Below the pieces are notes generated by a model. It saw only the letters and a list, made by a program, of their open reading frames with translations. It was not told the DNA's origin and did not search any database. From NCBI RefSeq assembly GCF_001185345.1, contig NZ_KQ236744.1, positions 884,130 to 946,479 on the forward strand: a stretch of DNA of 62,350 nt, in the 5' to 3' direction. The translations under genes and the position numbers were made by a program. Shown piece after piece: positions 1 to 9,322 of this stretch. Within the stretch, counting starts at the first letter, position 1. Each line of letters opens with the position of its first letter. Origin of the DNA: Dorea sp. D27 (lineage in GTDB: Bacteria > Bacillota > Clostridia > Lachnospirales > Lachnospiraceae).

Positions 1-129
1 GGCACGGGCGGGGGTGGCTGTGTGACGTTACTGGCGGTCAGAAGGAATTTATCTGTGCCGGTATATTAATAAAAAAGCTGAGCGAGTGAAAACCTTTGAA
101 AAATGAAATTATTATGAGGAAGAGCCGGA
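1..129 (-). repeat. Inverted repeat segment A, left copy
   Basis: Positions 1-129 are the reverse complement of 61849-61977 with about three mismatches, so the two window ends carry a 129-bp inverted repeat of about 98 percent identity. It may continue left of the window. No coding frame is visible in it. It sits next to copies of the structured element B at both ends. Confidence 0.9.
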
Positions 130-188
130 ATCAGGTACAGGGCTGTTATATGAGATAACATCCCTTGCCTGATTCCGGCTCTTCTTCC
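116..188. other. Long imperfect hairpin
   Basis: Bases 120-135 pair perfectly with 168-183 (16 bp), and a further inner stem pairs 144-149 with 155-160. There is no clear T run on either side, so it is not a typical intrinsic terminator. It overlaps the end of repeat segment A. Function unknown. Bases 190-368 show no gene and no feature beyond partial similarity (about 320-368) to the flank of the structured repeat. Confidence 0.6.
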
Positions 189-368
189 AGCAACGGCGTG
201 CACGCCTCGCTGCAAACGTTTAACTGCGATAATATACACCGTACTAATTTGTATGTGTTGTATACACTAAGCTTGCTATCATTTTCCATCTAGCTGACAC
301 AGCCAGCGTTCATCCGCTGGCTAGTAACGCTACACAGCCGTCCTCGCCCTTGTTAAGTAAAGTAGATA

Positions 369-550
369 GCGGGCGGGGAGCCGGGTGGGAGATGCGCAGG
401 TGTAAGCGGAAGAGGCGGAGAATCCTTTCCGTAGCCCTTATCCTGCGGGATGCAAGCCGCTATCAGCGCGCATTACGCAGGGTTAGGGATACGTGAAATA
501 GTCGGAGCCTCGAACGCATCGGAGCAGATGCCACCCGGCTCCCCGCCCGC
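369..550 (+). repeat. Structured repeat element B, copy 1
   Basis: A roughly 180-base non-coding unit closed by a perfect 20-bp stem (369-388 with 531-550). Inside, 435-447 pairs with 476-488 with one mismatch and one GU pair. A related copy lies at 61991-62172 and a truncated inverted copy at 61711-61852. Stem sequences differ between copies while pairing is kept, and unpaired stretches are conserved, which suggests a structured RNA or a mobile single-stranded fold. I do not recognise it as a named family. Confidence 0.75.
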
Positions 551-574
551 AGCCTAATTTACGTAAACTCACAT

Positions 575-603
575 TTGTATTTGCACAGCCCCTGTATTAT
601 AAT
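575..603 (+). promoter_or_regulatory. Probable sigma-A promoter for the first EamA gene
   Basis: TTGTAT at 575-580 and TATAAT at 598-603 are separated by 17 bases, about 40 bases ahead of the transporter start. Confidence 0.6.
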
Positions 604-641
604 ATCCATAATAAGCTGACGTCTGGAAAGTGGGGGGAAGG

Positions 642-1523
642 ATGAAGGAGAAGAAATCGGTCTACATACTGTTTATCTTTTTACAGAGTATCTTGTACGG
701 CATCGGCAACCCGGTGACGAAGATTGCGTTTGAGAGCATCTCTGTCTACTGGTGTCTGGCGCTGCGTTTTTTACTGGCCTTTTTAGTGCTCCTTCTATTT
801 TTTGGAAAGAAGATTGTCCGGGAATTAAAAGGCGCAAAGATTATGGATTACCTGCCAGCCAGCCTCTGCATGGCGGCGGCGTACATATCTGTCAATCTCG
901 CGCTCAAATGGACGACAGCCACTAACGTCGGATTTCTGATGTCTCTTCCGGTGGTCATCGCGCCTGTGCTTGCGAGAGTTGTACTTAAGACAACATATGA
1001 GTGGAAACATATCCCGGTACAGACTGCCGTGGTGGCGGGGCTGTATCTGCTTTGCTGCGGGGAGCAGGGGTTCGCATTCGGCAAGGGAGAAGCATTTGCC
1101 CTGATAACGGCGGCCGCAGTAGCGGGGGCATTGGTATTTGGCGAGAAATCACTTGAAGGTATGAGTGCCTGTACGGTGTCGGCAGCCCAGGCCGGACTGA
1201 CGGCGGTAATCAGCCTTGTCCTTGCAGCCGGTCTGGAGGAATTGCATGTAGGCAGCGTGACACCGGCTGCATGGGGCGTCGTGGCCTATCTTGCAATCGG
1301 TTGTACGTGTATTGCCTACTTGCTGCAGAACACAGCGGTTGCCGAGCTGTCTTCACAGGCGGTCTCTATGCTCCAGACGTCGCAGCCTGTCGCGACGGCG
1401 GTATTCTCTTTTCTCATACTAGGGGAACGACTGACCGTGAAGGGATATATCGGGGCAGCCACGATACTTGTATGTATATTGGCGGAAAGTGTATTTGCCA
1501 GGCAGGGCGAAAGAAGTGTATAA
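642..1523 (+). CDS. EamA/DMT-family transporter
   Basis: A 293-residue integral membrane protein with about ten hydrophobic segments arranged as two EamA repeats (roughly residues 5-135 and 145-285), the size usual for drug/metabolite transporters. It should sit in the cytoplasmic membrane and export a small metabolite or amino acid; the substrate cannot be read from sequence. A GTG lies upstream in frame at 630, but the ATG at 642 follows a purine-rich GGGGGGAAGG site and gives the usual N terminus, so I chose it. It precedes a diguanylate cyclase by 45 bases. Confidence 0.85.
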   Translation: MKEKKSVYILFIFLQSILYGIGNPVTKIAFESISVYWCLALRFLLAFLVLLLFFGKKIVRELKGAKIMDYLPASLCMAAAYISVNLALKWTTATNVGFLMSLPVVIAPVLARVVLKTTYEWKHIPVQTAVVAGLYLLCCGEQGFAFGKGEAFALITAAAVAGALVFGEKSLEGMSACTVSAAQAGLTAVISLVLAAGLEELHVGSVTPAAWGVVAYLAIGCTCIAYLLQNTAVAELSSQAVSMLQTSQPVATAVFSFLILGERLTVKGYIGAATILVCILAESVFARQGERSV

Positions 1524-1568
1524 TAAAAAAAACGGTTCGTGTGTGCGGGAACCTGGGGAAGTGTCTTT

Positions 1569-3383
1569 ATGAGAAGAAGAAACATAGTAGTCAGTATAGT
1601 CTGTACGTTAATGTGCTGTACGGGTGTAACTGTTATCTTTGAAAGATACCAGTCATGGACGAACCAGGCTTTCGATGAGCTGGCGGCGGAGAATATAAAG
1701 GCTTATTCTGACAGCCAGTATACAGAAGTTACTGCGAGGGTAGAGAACGTCAGGACAACGTTGAAAACGATAGCCGAGATGGTACAGCAGAGGGAAGAGA
1801 CAGGAGAAGGCACGGAAGGGCTTAAAGATTACTTTGATGCGGTGAGCAGCAATGAGGATATACAGGCAAAAGGCGTGCATTATTACAGGTTCGACAGCCT
1901 TCACACCTCGCGGATGGAAGAAAGGGACGCGGAGATGATAGAGAAGCTGAGACGCGGAGAATCCGTCGTTTCAGAAATCTATCCTTCTGAATCAGGAGGC
2001 GATTCTAATTTTTATTATGGAATTGCAGAACCGATATATGTAGGAGGGGAAGTAGTAGGATTTATCAGAGGGCTGATTAATGGCTATTCGCTGCTGAATT
2101 CCAGCCAGACAGGCTTTATGCGGAACGATACAGAAAGCTTTCTCATCTATGAAGACGGCACGAACGCTTTCACGGAGAATCTGGAGGAAGATCACAACAA
2201 GAATGAGAACACGATTGACAGTCTGCTGGAGCCAGACGGCAGTACTGATAACGTAGAGGCTTTGAAAGAAAATATAGCCCAGAAGAAACAGAAGGTCATG
2301 ATAATGGAGAGCAAAGAAGGACCGGTATACGTATCCTACAGCTTCCTCCCATATAATGACTGGGTTATCCTGAACGTATTCCATTCCAAAGAGATGAACA
2401 AGTATGTCTTGACACTGGAGTATAACGGAAAAAGGATGACGGCCCTGCTCATCGGACTGGCGGCGGTGACCGTATTGCTTGTCGCGGGTATCGTCTACCA
2501 CAGCAATAAGGAACGCCGCTTTGAACGGAAACGTACCGCGCTTCTGGCCAATTTCAGCGATATGATTCTGTGCGAGTATGACAGGAACAAAGATGTGCTG
2601 AGGTGTACTTCGAATATATCCAGGGTGCTGGCGGTAGAACAGACGGAGATAACAAATTTCAAGAAGTTCATAGAAGAATCCGGGCTTGTCCACCCTCAGG
2701 ACCATGCGGTGCTGGACGATATGCTGAAGAGGCATCTGAAAGAAGGGGAAACGGAAAAATACGAAGTACGCCTTAAGGCAAAGGACAGAGCGTATATCTG
2801 GTGCAGACTTGATATTATAAGTATAGGAAATAAAAGGAAGCGGCTTCTGGTCATAAAAGTTACAGACATCTCAGGCGAAAAAAGAAAAGAGATGGCGCTT
2901 ATGCAGAAAGCACAGAGAGACACATTGTCCGGCCTGCTGAACAGAGGAGCGTTTAAGGAACAGGTGACTGCTTATATCAAGCAGAGCCAGGGCGGCTTCC
3001 TGTTCTTGATCGACCTGGATAATTTTAAAGATATCAATGACAGATACGGACACCTCGCCGGAGATGAGAGCATAAGAAAAGTCGGGGAGGTGATGCAGGC
3101 ATGCTTCAGGGCAAGGGATATCGTAGGCCGGTACGGCGGGGATGAGTTTTTTGCATTCATACCGGGCAGGATGAGCAGGGATGTTATAGATGAACGTGCG
3201 GCGGATGTCATTGGAGCGGTTGGTAAGATTACGCTGGAGGAGGCGCCGGATCTGCACTTCACCTGCAGCATAGGGGTTGTCAGATGCGAGGAAGGCAGCC
3301 GTTTCCGTGACTGCCTGAAAAATGCAGACGATGCCATGTATGAAGCCAAAAGCAGGGGGAAGAATTCATGGATTATACAATAA
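1569..3383 (+). CDS. Membrane diguanylate cyclase (sensor-PAS-GGDEF)
   Basis: A 604-residue protein. An N-terminal membrane segment, a roughly 270-residue extracytoplasmic sensor region of the Cache type, a second membrane segment near residue 295-315, a PAS-like region (about 330-430) and a C-terminal GGDEF domain (about 435-604) follow in order. The active-site GGDEF is intact at about residues 523-527, preceded by an RxxD inhibitory-site motif (RARD) five residues upstream, so it should make cyclic di-GMP from two GTP and be product inhibited. ATG 1569 is chosen over a GTG at 1539 because it starts the signal-anchor sequence MRRRNIVV. The sensed ligand is unknown. Confidence 0.88.
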   Translation: MRRRNIVVSIVCTLMCCTGVTVIFERYQSWTNQAFDELAAENIKAYSDSQYTEVTARVENVRTTLKTIAEMVQQREETGEGTEGLKDYFDAVSSNEDIQAKGVHYYRFDSLHTSRMEERDAEMIEKLRRGESVVSEIYPSESGGDSNFYYGIAEPIYVGGEVVGFIRGLINGYSLLNSSQTGFMRNDTESFLIYEDGTNAFTENLEEDHNKNENTIDSLLEPDGSTDNVEALKENIAQKKQKVMIMESKEGPVYVSYSFLPYNDWVILNVFHSKEMNKYVLTLEYNGKRMTALLIGLAAVTVLLVAGIVYHSNKERRFERKRTALLANFSDMILCEYDRNKDVLRCTSNISRVLAVEQTEITNFKKFIEESGLVHPQDHAVLDDMLKRHLKEGETEKYEVRLKAKDRAYIWCRLDIISIGNKRKRLLVIKVTDISGEKRKEMALMQKAQRDTLSGLLNRGAFKEQVTAYIKQSQGGFLFLIDLDNFKDINDRYGHLAGDESIRKVGEVMQACFRARDIVGRYGGDEFFAFIPGRMSRDVIDERAADVIGAVGKITLEEAPDLHFTCSIGVVRCEEGSRFRDCLKNADDAMYEAKSRGKNSWIIQ

Positions 3384-3410
3384 GCACTGTACAATGGACG
3401 ATGATTTCGA

Positions 3411-3416
3411 TATAAT
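3411..3416 (+). promoter_or_regulatory. Possible -10 box
   Basis: TATAAT at 3411-3416 with a weak TGTACA 17 bases upstream (3388-3393) lies between the cyclase and the peptidase gene and could start a new transcript. Confidence 0.35.
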
Positions 3417-3488
3417 TATGTTATCCGCATAGGGGTGTGCGGTATGACAATATTATCCGCGTTAAGCGGCAAGGAGGTTTTTCTAGAG

Positions 3489-4373
3489 ATGGAAATCAGA
3501 GAAGGCTATATGCCATTTAAAGAGTACAAGACGTATTACCGGATTGTAGGGAAGAAGACCGGTAACAAGAAACCATTGGTTCTGCTCCACGGCGGACCCG
3601 GATCCACACATAATTATTTTGAGGTGCTGGACCGTCTCGCAGAAGAGGATGGACGGGAACTTGTCATGTATGACCAGATCGGCTGCGGCGAGTCTTATGT
3701 AGAGAACCGTCCGGACTTGTGGACGGCAGAGACATGGATTGAAGAGCTTGCGGCGGTCAGAGAGCATCTGGGACTGGACGAGATGCATCTGCTCGGGCAG
3801 TCATGGGGTGGCATGCTTCTTCTGGACTATGTATGCAACCATAAGCCGGAAGGCCTTAAGAGCCTTATCCTGTCCAGTACGCTTCCGGCATCCTGGATGT
3901 GGGGCGTTGAGCAGCATCGCATGATTAAAGAGCTTCCGCAGGAAATGCAGGATGCGATTGAGAAAGCGACGACGTCAGGAGATTACAGTGACCCGGTATA
4001 TGCAGAGGCAGAGACTGAATACATGCTGCGGCATGCGGCAGGCGCTGTGACGGACGATTCTCCGGAATGCCTGAGACGTCCGGTGCAGAAAGGCGGAGAA
4101 GCATATGTAACGGGATGGGGGCCGAATGAATTCACTCCGATGGGAACGCTGAAAGACTATGATGTGACAGAGCAGCTGAAAGATATTCAGGAGCCGTCAC
4201 TTGTCATCAACGGAGGGAATGACCTGTGCACGCCGTATATTGCAAAGTATATGTATGACCGGATTCCAAACTCCAGGTGGGAACTGTTCCAGTTCTGCCG
4301 TCATATGTGCTTTGTAGAGGACAATGACAGATATGTAGAGCTCATGAAAGAATGGCTGAATGCCAATGATTGA
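3489..4373 (+). CDS. pip: Proline iminopeptidase-type alpha/beta hydrolase
   Basis: A 294-residue alpha/beta hydrolase of peptidase family S33, the size usual for proline iminopeptidases, which remove N-terminal proline from peptides in the cytoplasm. The oxyanion motif HGGPG lies near residue 35, the nucleophile elbow is GQSWGG, and an acid (GGNDLCTPY) and histidine (FCRHMCF) follow at the expected spacing. An in-frame GTG exists at 3435, but AAGGAGG at 3471-3477 serves the ATG at 3489. An EamA transporter follows after 22 bases and may be co-transcribed. Other S33 amidase activities cannot be excluded. Confidence 0.85.
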   Translation: MEIREGYMPFKEYKTYYRIVGKKTGNKKPLVLLHGGPGSTHNYFEVLDRLAEEDGRELVMYDQIGCGESYVENRPDLWTAETWIEELAAVREHLGLDEMHLLGQSWGGMLLLDYVCNHKPEGLKSLILSSTLPASWMWGVEQHRMIKELPQEMQDAIEKATTSGDYSDPVYAEAETEYMLRHAAGAVTDDSPECLRRPVQKGGEAYVTGWGPNEFTPMGTLKDYDVTEQLKDIQEPSLVINGGNDLCTPYIAKYMYDRIPNSRWELFQFCRHMCFVEDNDRYVELMKEWLNAND

Positions 4374-4395
4374 TAATAAATAGGAAAGAAAGAAG

Positions 4396-5337
4396 ATGAG
4401 TGATAATCCTGTTACAGCTGAACTGGCTGCAGAAGATGAAAAAAAAGAGAAAGACAGACAGAGAAAAAGAGGTTTTTTTGCCGCTTTTATGGCAGGGCTG
4501 TTATGGGGGGCTTCAAGTCCTATCGCGCAGTTCTTGTTTGAGGACAAAGGAGTGACGTCAGAATGGCTTGTGCCTTACCGCCTCGTTATGGCGGGCATCC
4601 TTTTATTTCTGTATGCTGTTCTTATCAAGAAGCAGAGCCCTGTCGTTTGGAAAGAGAAACAGGACGGTATCCGCCAGATCGTATTTTCCATACTGGGCAT
4701 GATGGGGATGCAGTATACGTTTTTTGCTGCGGTGCAGGAGACGAACGCGGGGACGGCTACCATATTCCAGTATCTGAATCCGGCAATGCTTATCATTTAT
4801 TTTGCGGTTATCTATAAGGTGATGCCGAAAGCAAAAGAGATAACAGCCGTACTATGCTCGCTGGCAGGTATTTTTCTTGTGGTGACCCACGGGAATATCC
4901 ATGCTCTTTCTGTATCTCCCAAAGGCATCATGCTTGGACTACTGGTGGCGCTCACGACCTGTTTCTACGGTGTCCTGCCAGGCCCTCTGCTGAAAAAATA
5001 TCCAGCGGAGATGGTGTGTGCCTGGGCCATGATTATCGGCGGCCTCGTACTGACGATAGTGACAAGGCCGTGGAGACTCTACGTACATATCGACTGGGCG
5101 GTAGCTGTCGCGTTCTTGTCTATCGTCATTTTGGGAACGATATTTCCGTTCTGCTTTTACCTCGCTTCACTGAAAAGCGTGGGGTCTGTATATGCAGGCC
5201 TGCTTTCGAGCGTGGAACCAGTAGCCGCCACCGTGCTGGCCGCGGCTTTTCTCGGAACGACGTTCCGCATGATAGATGTGGCAGGATTTGTGCTCGTATT
5301 GTCCACTCTCTTTATATTGAATATCAATTCCAAATAG
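4396..5337 (+). CDS. EamA/DMT-family transporter
   Basis: A 313-residue membrane protein with two EamA repeats and about ten hydrophobic segments. It differs from the transporter at 642 by a highly charged cytoplasmic N terminus of about 28 residues, rich in Lys, Glu and Arg. It is likely a metabolite or amino acid exporter. It lies 22 bases after the proline iminopeptidase gene, which suggests one transcript and perhaps export of a product of peptide breakdown; that link is inference. A strong terminator follows immediately. Confidence 0.83.
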   Translation: MSDNPVTAELAAEDEKKEKDRQRKRGFFAAFMAGLLWGASSPIAQFLFEDKGVTSEWLVPYRLVMAGILLFLYAVLIKKQSPVVWKEKQDGIRQIVFSILGMMGMQYTFFAAVQETNAGTATIFQYLNPAMLIIYFAVIYKVMPKAKEITAVLCSLAGIFLVVTHGNIHALSVSPKGIMLGLLVALTTCFYGVLPGPLLKKYPAEMVCAWAMIIGGLVLTIVTRPWRLYVHIDWAVAVAFLSIVILGTIFPFCFYLASLKSVGSVYAGLLSSVEPVAATVLAAAFLGTTFRMIDVAGFVLVLSTLFILNINSK

Positions 5338-5340
5338 AAT

Positions 5341-5392
5341 GCGGCGCCAAAGCCTTGTTATCTGATTCAACTTTGGCGCTGCCTGTTTTTTT
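5341..5392 (+). terminator. Intrinsic terminator after the EamA gene
   Basis: Nine-base stem (5344-5352 with 5371-5379) followed by a T run at 5385-5392. Confidence 0.85.
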
Positions 5393-5587
5393 CGGCTAGT
5401 AACAGAATAAAGACGGTTATCTTAAAATCAGCGCCGTCACTGACAGAAATAATGACAAGAAGGATGAAAACGGCAGATATATCCAGAACGAGCCAAAGAT
5501 AGAAGAAGGCAGATGTATCGCAATAGAAGGATAGGGCATAAAACGCACAGCTGTGAGCGGACGTGTCCCGGGAAAAAGGGGTGGATT

Positions 5588-5758
5588 GTGGAAGAAAATC
5601 ATAATGACTGCCCATGTAAAAGGGCTAGATGTGAACGGCATGGCAGATGTGCCGCCTGCCGGGAGCATCACGATAAACCGGACGTGAAGTACTTAACCGC
5701 CTGTGAGCGGATAGATAAAAGAAAGAAAAAGATGCCGGGCAGGAATGCAATAAAGTAG
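5588..5758 (+). CDS. Small cysteine-rich protein
   Basis: A 56-residue protein with four clustered cysteines and histidines (CPCKRARCERHGRCAACREH) and a fifth cysteine further on. I recall similar short CPCxxxxCxxHGxCxxCRxHH proteins as common but uncharacterised in Lachnospiraceae; the spacing suggests a zinc-binding knuckle. I chose GTG 5588 because it follows AAAGGGGTG and leaves the Cys core near the N terminus; the frame is open further upstream from an ATG at 5513. Overlapping minus-strand frames look like shadows. Function unknown. Confidence 0.6.
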   Translation: MEENHNDCPCKRARCERHGRCAACREHHDKPDVKYLTACERIDKRKKKMPGRNAIK

Positions 5759-5860
5759 GCGTATCGTTTTGACGGTACGCCTGCTTTTGGCATTAGGCTA
5801 TGGAAGCGGGTGCTCGTCAGCATAAAACAGTCCATTGGTTTCTATAGTGTCTGGGAAGTA

Positions 5861-6499
5861 TCAGTTTTCATTGCCAGACGGCAGAGTATGCATGAGGGCA
5901 AAGAAGTGTTCCGGGTTCCCGGTACTAAAATATTCATACCACGATTCCAGCGTGTCTGATTGAAATACACCCAGATATTCAATAATTTGTCTCGCCCACG
6001 ACAGGGCTCCGGTGGAACTTGCGGTAATAAGGTTGTCATCTGCTATGGATGGCTTGTCTATATAAAAACTTTGCCCTCTATAGCTGGGAGAAACCATTTC
6101 AAGAAATCCCGGTCCATTGCTGGTATGTGGACGCTTATCCAATAGACCGAAGTTGGCAAGGGCGGCGGTTGCGCCGCAAATTGCACATACTGCGGCTCCT
6201 AAAGAGAGAAATTCGCCTGCTTTTTCGATGATAGTGCTATGCCTTGGATCGTTCCATGTGTCTGCGCCCGGCAAGAGCAACATGCTTGTTCTGCTCACGG
6301 TAATATCATCAATTACGCAGTCAGGCACGATGGTAAGCCCGCCCATTGTATTGACCGGCTCTTTGGAATAGCTTACTGTTTTGAGCGATATGGGCGGTGC
6401 ATCCTTTTTGAAAAAGCGGCCGGAATTCAGCTCCGAAATAACATGCCCCAATTCCCAGTCGGCTAAAGTATCAAGAACATAAACATAGATTGTGTACAT
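5861..6499 (-). CDS. DJ-1/PfpI-family protein
   Basis: A 212-residue member of the DJ-1/PfpI (class I glutamine amidotransferase-like) superfamily. The nucleophile elbow AICGATAALA carries the conserved cysteine near residue 110, and the N-terminal Rossmann-like start and a Glu-containing first loop (DTLADWELG) are as expected. Members act as cysteine hydrolases, glyoxalases or stress proteins; the exact reaction is unknown. A GGAGGAAATTT site precedes the ATG at 6499. It is divergent from the WYL-domain regulator at 6606, which probably controls it. Confidence 0.82.
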   Translation of the reverse strand: MYTIYVYVLDTLADWELGHVISELNSGRFFKKDAPPISLKTVSYSKEPVNTMGGLTIVPDCVIDDITVSRTSMLLLPGADTWNDPRHSTIIEKAGEFLSLGAAVCAICGATAALANFGLLDKRPHTSNGPGFLEMVSPSYRGQSFYIDKPSIADDNLITASSTGALSWARQIIEYLGVFQSDTLESWYEYFSTGNPEHFFALMHTLPSGNEN

Positions 6500-6605
6500 A
6501 AATTTCCTCCATTTTGTTGTCTTATTGACTTGTCTGCTTTTTTATTGTACCATGTGATTGTTGACAACAGTATGGCAACAATAATTATAAAAAGGAGATT
6601 ATCAG

Positions 6606-7538
6606 ATGAAAATAGACAGGCTTGTCAGCATTATTATGATACTCCTTGATAAAAAGCGGATAGGCGCACAACAATTAGCAGATATGTTTGAAGTATCACC
6701 CCGCACGATCTACCGTGACATAGACGCTATCAACATGGCGGGTATCCCGATTCGCTCGATATCGGGAGCGGGCGGCGGCTTTGAAGTCATGCCGGAATAC
6801 AAGATTGATAAAAAGGTTTTTTCGGCCGACGACCTTTCTGCTCTTTTGATGGGTCTCTCCAGCCTTTCCAACATGATGCGGGGTGATGAACTGGTACATG
6901 CTCTTGCGAAAGTCAAGAGTTTTATTCCCGCCGACAGGGTGAAAGATATTGAATTAAAAGTAAATCAAATTCATATAGATCTTAGTCCGTGGAGAGGCAG
7001 CAAAAATATACAGACATATTTAGAAATCGTCAAGGCAGCTTTACAGGAAAGCAAGCTGCTGACCTTTGAATATGTAGCTCACCACGGAAATAAGACTGTG
7101 CGGACAGTCGAGCCGTATCAGCTCGTGCTGAAAGGCAGTCATTGGTATGTGCAGGGGTATTGCCGCATTAGAAATGATTATCGGTTATTTCGCTTATCCC
7201 GTATGTCCGACCTGCAGATGCAAGAGGAGGTTTTCGTACCACGAGATTATCAGAAACCTCCACTGGACTTTGATGATATTCTTGAAACTATGCAAACAAA
7301 AATCAAAATCCGTATTCATAGATCTGTGATGGACAGGGTGCTTGATTTTTGCTCTTATGAAGCATGTTCGCCAGACGGTGATGAACATTACCTTGTTGAT
7401 TTCCCTTTCATAGAGAACGAATACCACTACGACATTCTTTTGAGCTTTGGAAACAAGTGCGAGTGTTTAGAGCCGCGGCATATCCGCGCGGAAATGATAC
7501 GCAGAATACAAGAGATGGCTTCCATATACGATAGTTGA
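6606..7538 (+). CDS. YafY-type HTH/WYL transcriptional regulator
   Basis: A 310-residue regulator with an N-terminal HTH_11 winged helix (about residues 5-60, including SPRTIYRDIDAINMAGIP), a WYL domain in the middle (about 140-225) and a C-terminal WCX-type extension. WYL domains bind ligands or nucleic acid pieces and control the attached HTH. Its divergent orientation, with a 106-base gap, from the DJ-1/PfpI gene makes that gene the likely target. An AAAAGGAGATT site precedes the ATG. Confidence 0.87.
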   Translation: MKIDRLVSIIMILLDKKRIGAQQLADMFEVSPRTIYRDIDAINMAGIPIRSISGAGGGFEVMPEYKIDKKVFSADDLSALLMGLSSLSNMMRGDELVHALAKVKSFIPADRVKDIELKVNQIHIDLSPWRGSKNIQTYLEIVKAALQESKLLTFEYVAHHGNKTVRTVEPYQLVLKGSHWYVQGYCRIRNDYRLFRLSRMSDLQMQEEVFVPRDYQKPPLDFDDILETMQTKIKIRIHRSVMDRVLDFCSYEACSPDGDEHYLVDFPFIENEYHYDILLSFGNKCECLEPRHIRAEMIRRIQEMASIYDS

Positions 7539-7590
7539 TACACAGATGAATTATTGCCACATTATGGATGTAGGACGAATTTCATGGGCA

Positions 7591-7596
7591 TATAAT
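7591..7596 (+). promoter_or_regulatory. -10 box ahead of the deacetylase
   Basis: A TATAAT at 7591-7596 lies about 34 bases before the ATG at 7630. Because it falls inside the longer open frame that begins at 7546, it supports the later start. Confidence 0.45.
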
Positions 7597-7629
7597 AGAA
7601 TAAGTGCATCTATTCTGGAGTTTTGCCTT

Positions 7630-8400
7630 ATGAAGCAGGAAACAGTCAAAAGGGTAAAAAATTATGTGGTACTGGTCCTTGTAACTGCTGTTGCAATTGC
7701 AGGTTCATACCAGTATGTGTCGCAGTATGTGAAGGTATCAAGCAATGTAAATGGCAGAGAGCTTCCAATATACTCGGTAGACACGCAGGAGAAAAAAGTG
7801 GCCCTCACGTTTGACGCGGCGTGGGGAAACGAGGACACGCAGAAGATACTGGACATATTGAAAAAACATGATGTCCGCGTGACGTTCTTTATGACGGGCG
7901 GGTGGGTTGACAAATATCCGGATGACGTGAAGTCCATATATAAGGCAGGACATGATCTGGGAAGCCACAGCGAGAGTCATAAGAATATGTCCCAGCTAAG
8001 TGATGAGGAGAAAAAACAGGAACTGCTGTCCGTTCACAAGAAGGTTAAGGAGCTGACGGGGACAGACATGAATTTATTCCGGGCGCCTTATGGCGACTAT
8101 GACGATGCGGTCATTCTGACTGCCAAAGATATTGGCTACTATACGATTCAGTGGGATGTGGACAGTCTGGACTGGAAAGACTATGGGGTGAAAAGTATAC
8201 TATCGACCGTGCTGGACAGCCAGGAACTTGGAAACGGCTCTGTCATCCTCTGCCATAATGGTGCGAAATATACGGCGGACGCGCTGGATCAGCTTATAGA
8301 CGGCCTTGAGAAGAAAGGATACGAGATCGTGCCTGTATCACAGCTCATCTATAAGGACGGTTACCATATGGACGTCAACGGGAGGCAGATAAAAGACTGA
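7630..8400 (+). CDS. PdaB-like polysaccharide deacetylase
   Basis: A 256-residue NodB-fold deacetylase with one N-terminal membrane anchor (residues about 10-30). All five NodB motifs can be seen: TFDAAWGN, HSESH with the metal-binding histidines, RAPYGDYDD, WDVDSLDW and LCHNG. The TFDAAWGN form and overall size match the PdaB/YlxY-like group linked to spore cortex formation in Bacillus and Clostridia, so it probably removes acetyl groups from peptidoglycan on the outside of the membrane. The open frame starts at 7546, but ATG 7630, after a GGAG and downstream of a -10 box, gives a normal anchor. Confidence 0.82.
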   Translation: MKQETVKRVKNYVVLVLVTAVAIAGSYQYVSQYVKVSSNVNGRELPIYSVDTQEKKVALTFDAAWGNEDTQKILDILKKHDVRVTFFMTGGWVDKYPDDVKSIYKAGHDLGSHSESHKNMSQLSDEEKKQELLSVHKKVKELTGTDMNLFRAPYGDYDDAVILTAKDIGYYTIQWDVDSLDWKDYGVKSILSTVLDSQELGNGSVILCHNGAKYTADALDQLIDGLEKKGYEIVPVSQLIYKDGYHMDVNGRQIKD

Positions 8401-8491
8401 AATGGCCCTGTTAAATCCTTAACTACTATGCTATACTCGGATTATATACTTGTACGTTTTAGAGAGGGATAAGGAGAACAAAGAGGGAGAC

Positions 8492-9133
8492 ATGAGGGTA
8501 TTGGTTATCGCAGCAGTTCTCATGCTGGTTTTTGGAATCATATATGGGGCATCCAGGGAAAGAATCGGGTGCAGGTCACTTGCATTTAAAGCACTTGCCA
8601 CATTTATGGCTGTGTATCTCGGTATGTACGGGGCCATCAGGTTCGGTGGCATGACAGGCACATTTATGTCGTTCGGTCTTGTATTGTGCCTGGCAGCTGA
8701 TGTTGCGCTGGAATTGGATTTTGTAAAAGGTATCCTGCTGTTCGGAATCGCGCATGTATGTTTCATCGTGTCCTACAACAGGCTGGTCCATCCGGTATGG
8801 TATACATTTGCAGGAGCATCTCTGGCTTATCTGGCCTTATTCGTCATATTTAAAGATGACCTGAAAAGTCTTGGAAAACTGAAAGCCGCGGCAGTCATAT
8901 ACATGGCAGTGCTCTGCTATATGGCGGCCTCGGCAGTTACACTTTGGATTGCTTATGGAACAGAAGCGTCGGCGATGGTCGCAGCTGGGGCAGTCTGCTT
9001 CGTCATCTCAGACGGGATTATCGCGTACAGGACTACAAAGGGGAAGAATGAGCTTATATACGGAGCTGCCATACTGCTGCTGTATTACGGCGCCGTCTAT
9101 CTGTTTGGAGCAGCGGTGTTCATAGGATTATAG
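8492..9133 (+). CDS. YhhN/TMEM86-family membrane protein (lysoplasmalogenase-like)
   Basis: A 213-residue protein with about eight hydrophobic segments that matches the YhhN family. The eukaryotic relative TMEM86B hydrolyses lysoplasmalogen; conserved acidic residues in the membrane (CLAADVALEL and CFVISDGIIA) are retained here. Some Clostridia make plasmalogens, so a lipid role is plausible, but bacterial function is not settled. The open frame begins at 8450; ATG 8492 after AAAGAGGGAG is chosen. Confidence 0.72.
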   Translation: MRVLVIAAVLMLVFGIIYGASRERIGCRSLAFKALATFMAVYLGMYGAIRFGGMTGTFMSFGLVLCLAADVALELDFVKGILLFGIAHVCFIVSYNRLVHPVWYTFAGASLAYLALFVIFKDDLKSLGKLKAAAVIYMAVLCYMAASAVTLWIAYGTEASAMVAAGAVCFVISDGIIAYRTTKGKNELIYGAAILLLYYGAVYLFGAAVFIGL

Positions 9134-9224
9134 GGCGGATGTGCAGTATTGATAAAGGATATCAAATTGTATAGAGAAAAATGCAAAGTAAGGGCAAATT
9201 TTTTTATACGTGATTTTATGTTTG

Positions 9225-9233
9225 TGTTATAAT
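9225..9233 (+). promoter_or_regulatory. Extended -10 promoter for fprA
   Basis: TGTTATAAT (TGn-TATAAT) at 9225-9233 lacks a good -35 hexamer, typical of an extended -10 promoter, 90 bases before the flavodiiron gene. Confidence 0.5.
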
Positions 9234-9322
9234 GATGCTGGTAATCAGGAATAGAAGGTGCCAGTTTGGAAAATGATGAATGGAACGTATATAAATTTAA
9301 TGACGACAGGAGGATGCAGAAA

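Noticed and set aside
5367..5671. Two minus-strand frames of 82 and 84 codons
   Set aside because: They overlap the small Cys-rich plus-strand gene and a terminator, and neither has a ribosome site or recognisable motif.
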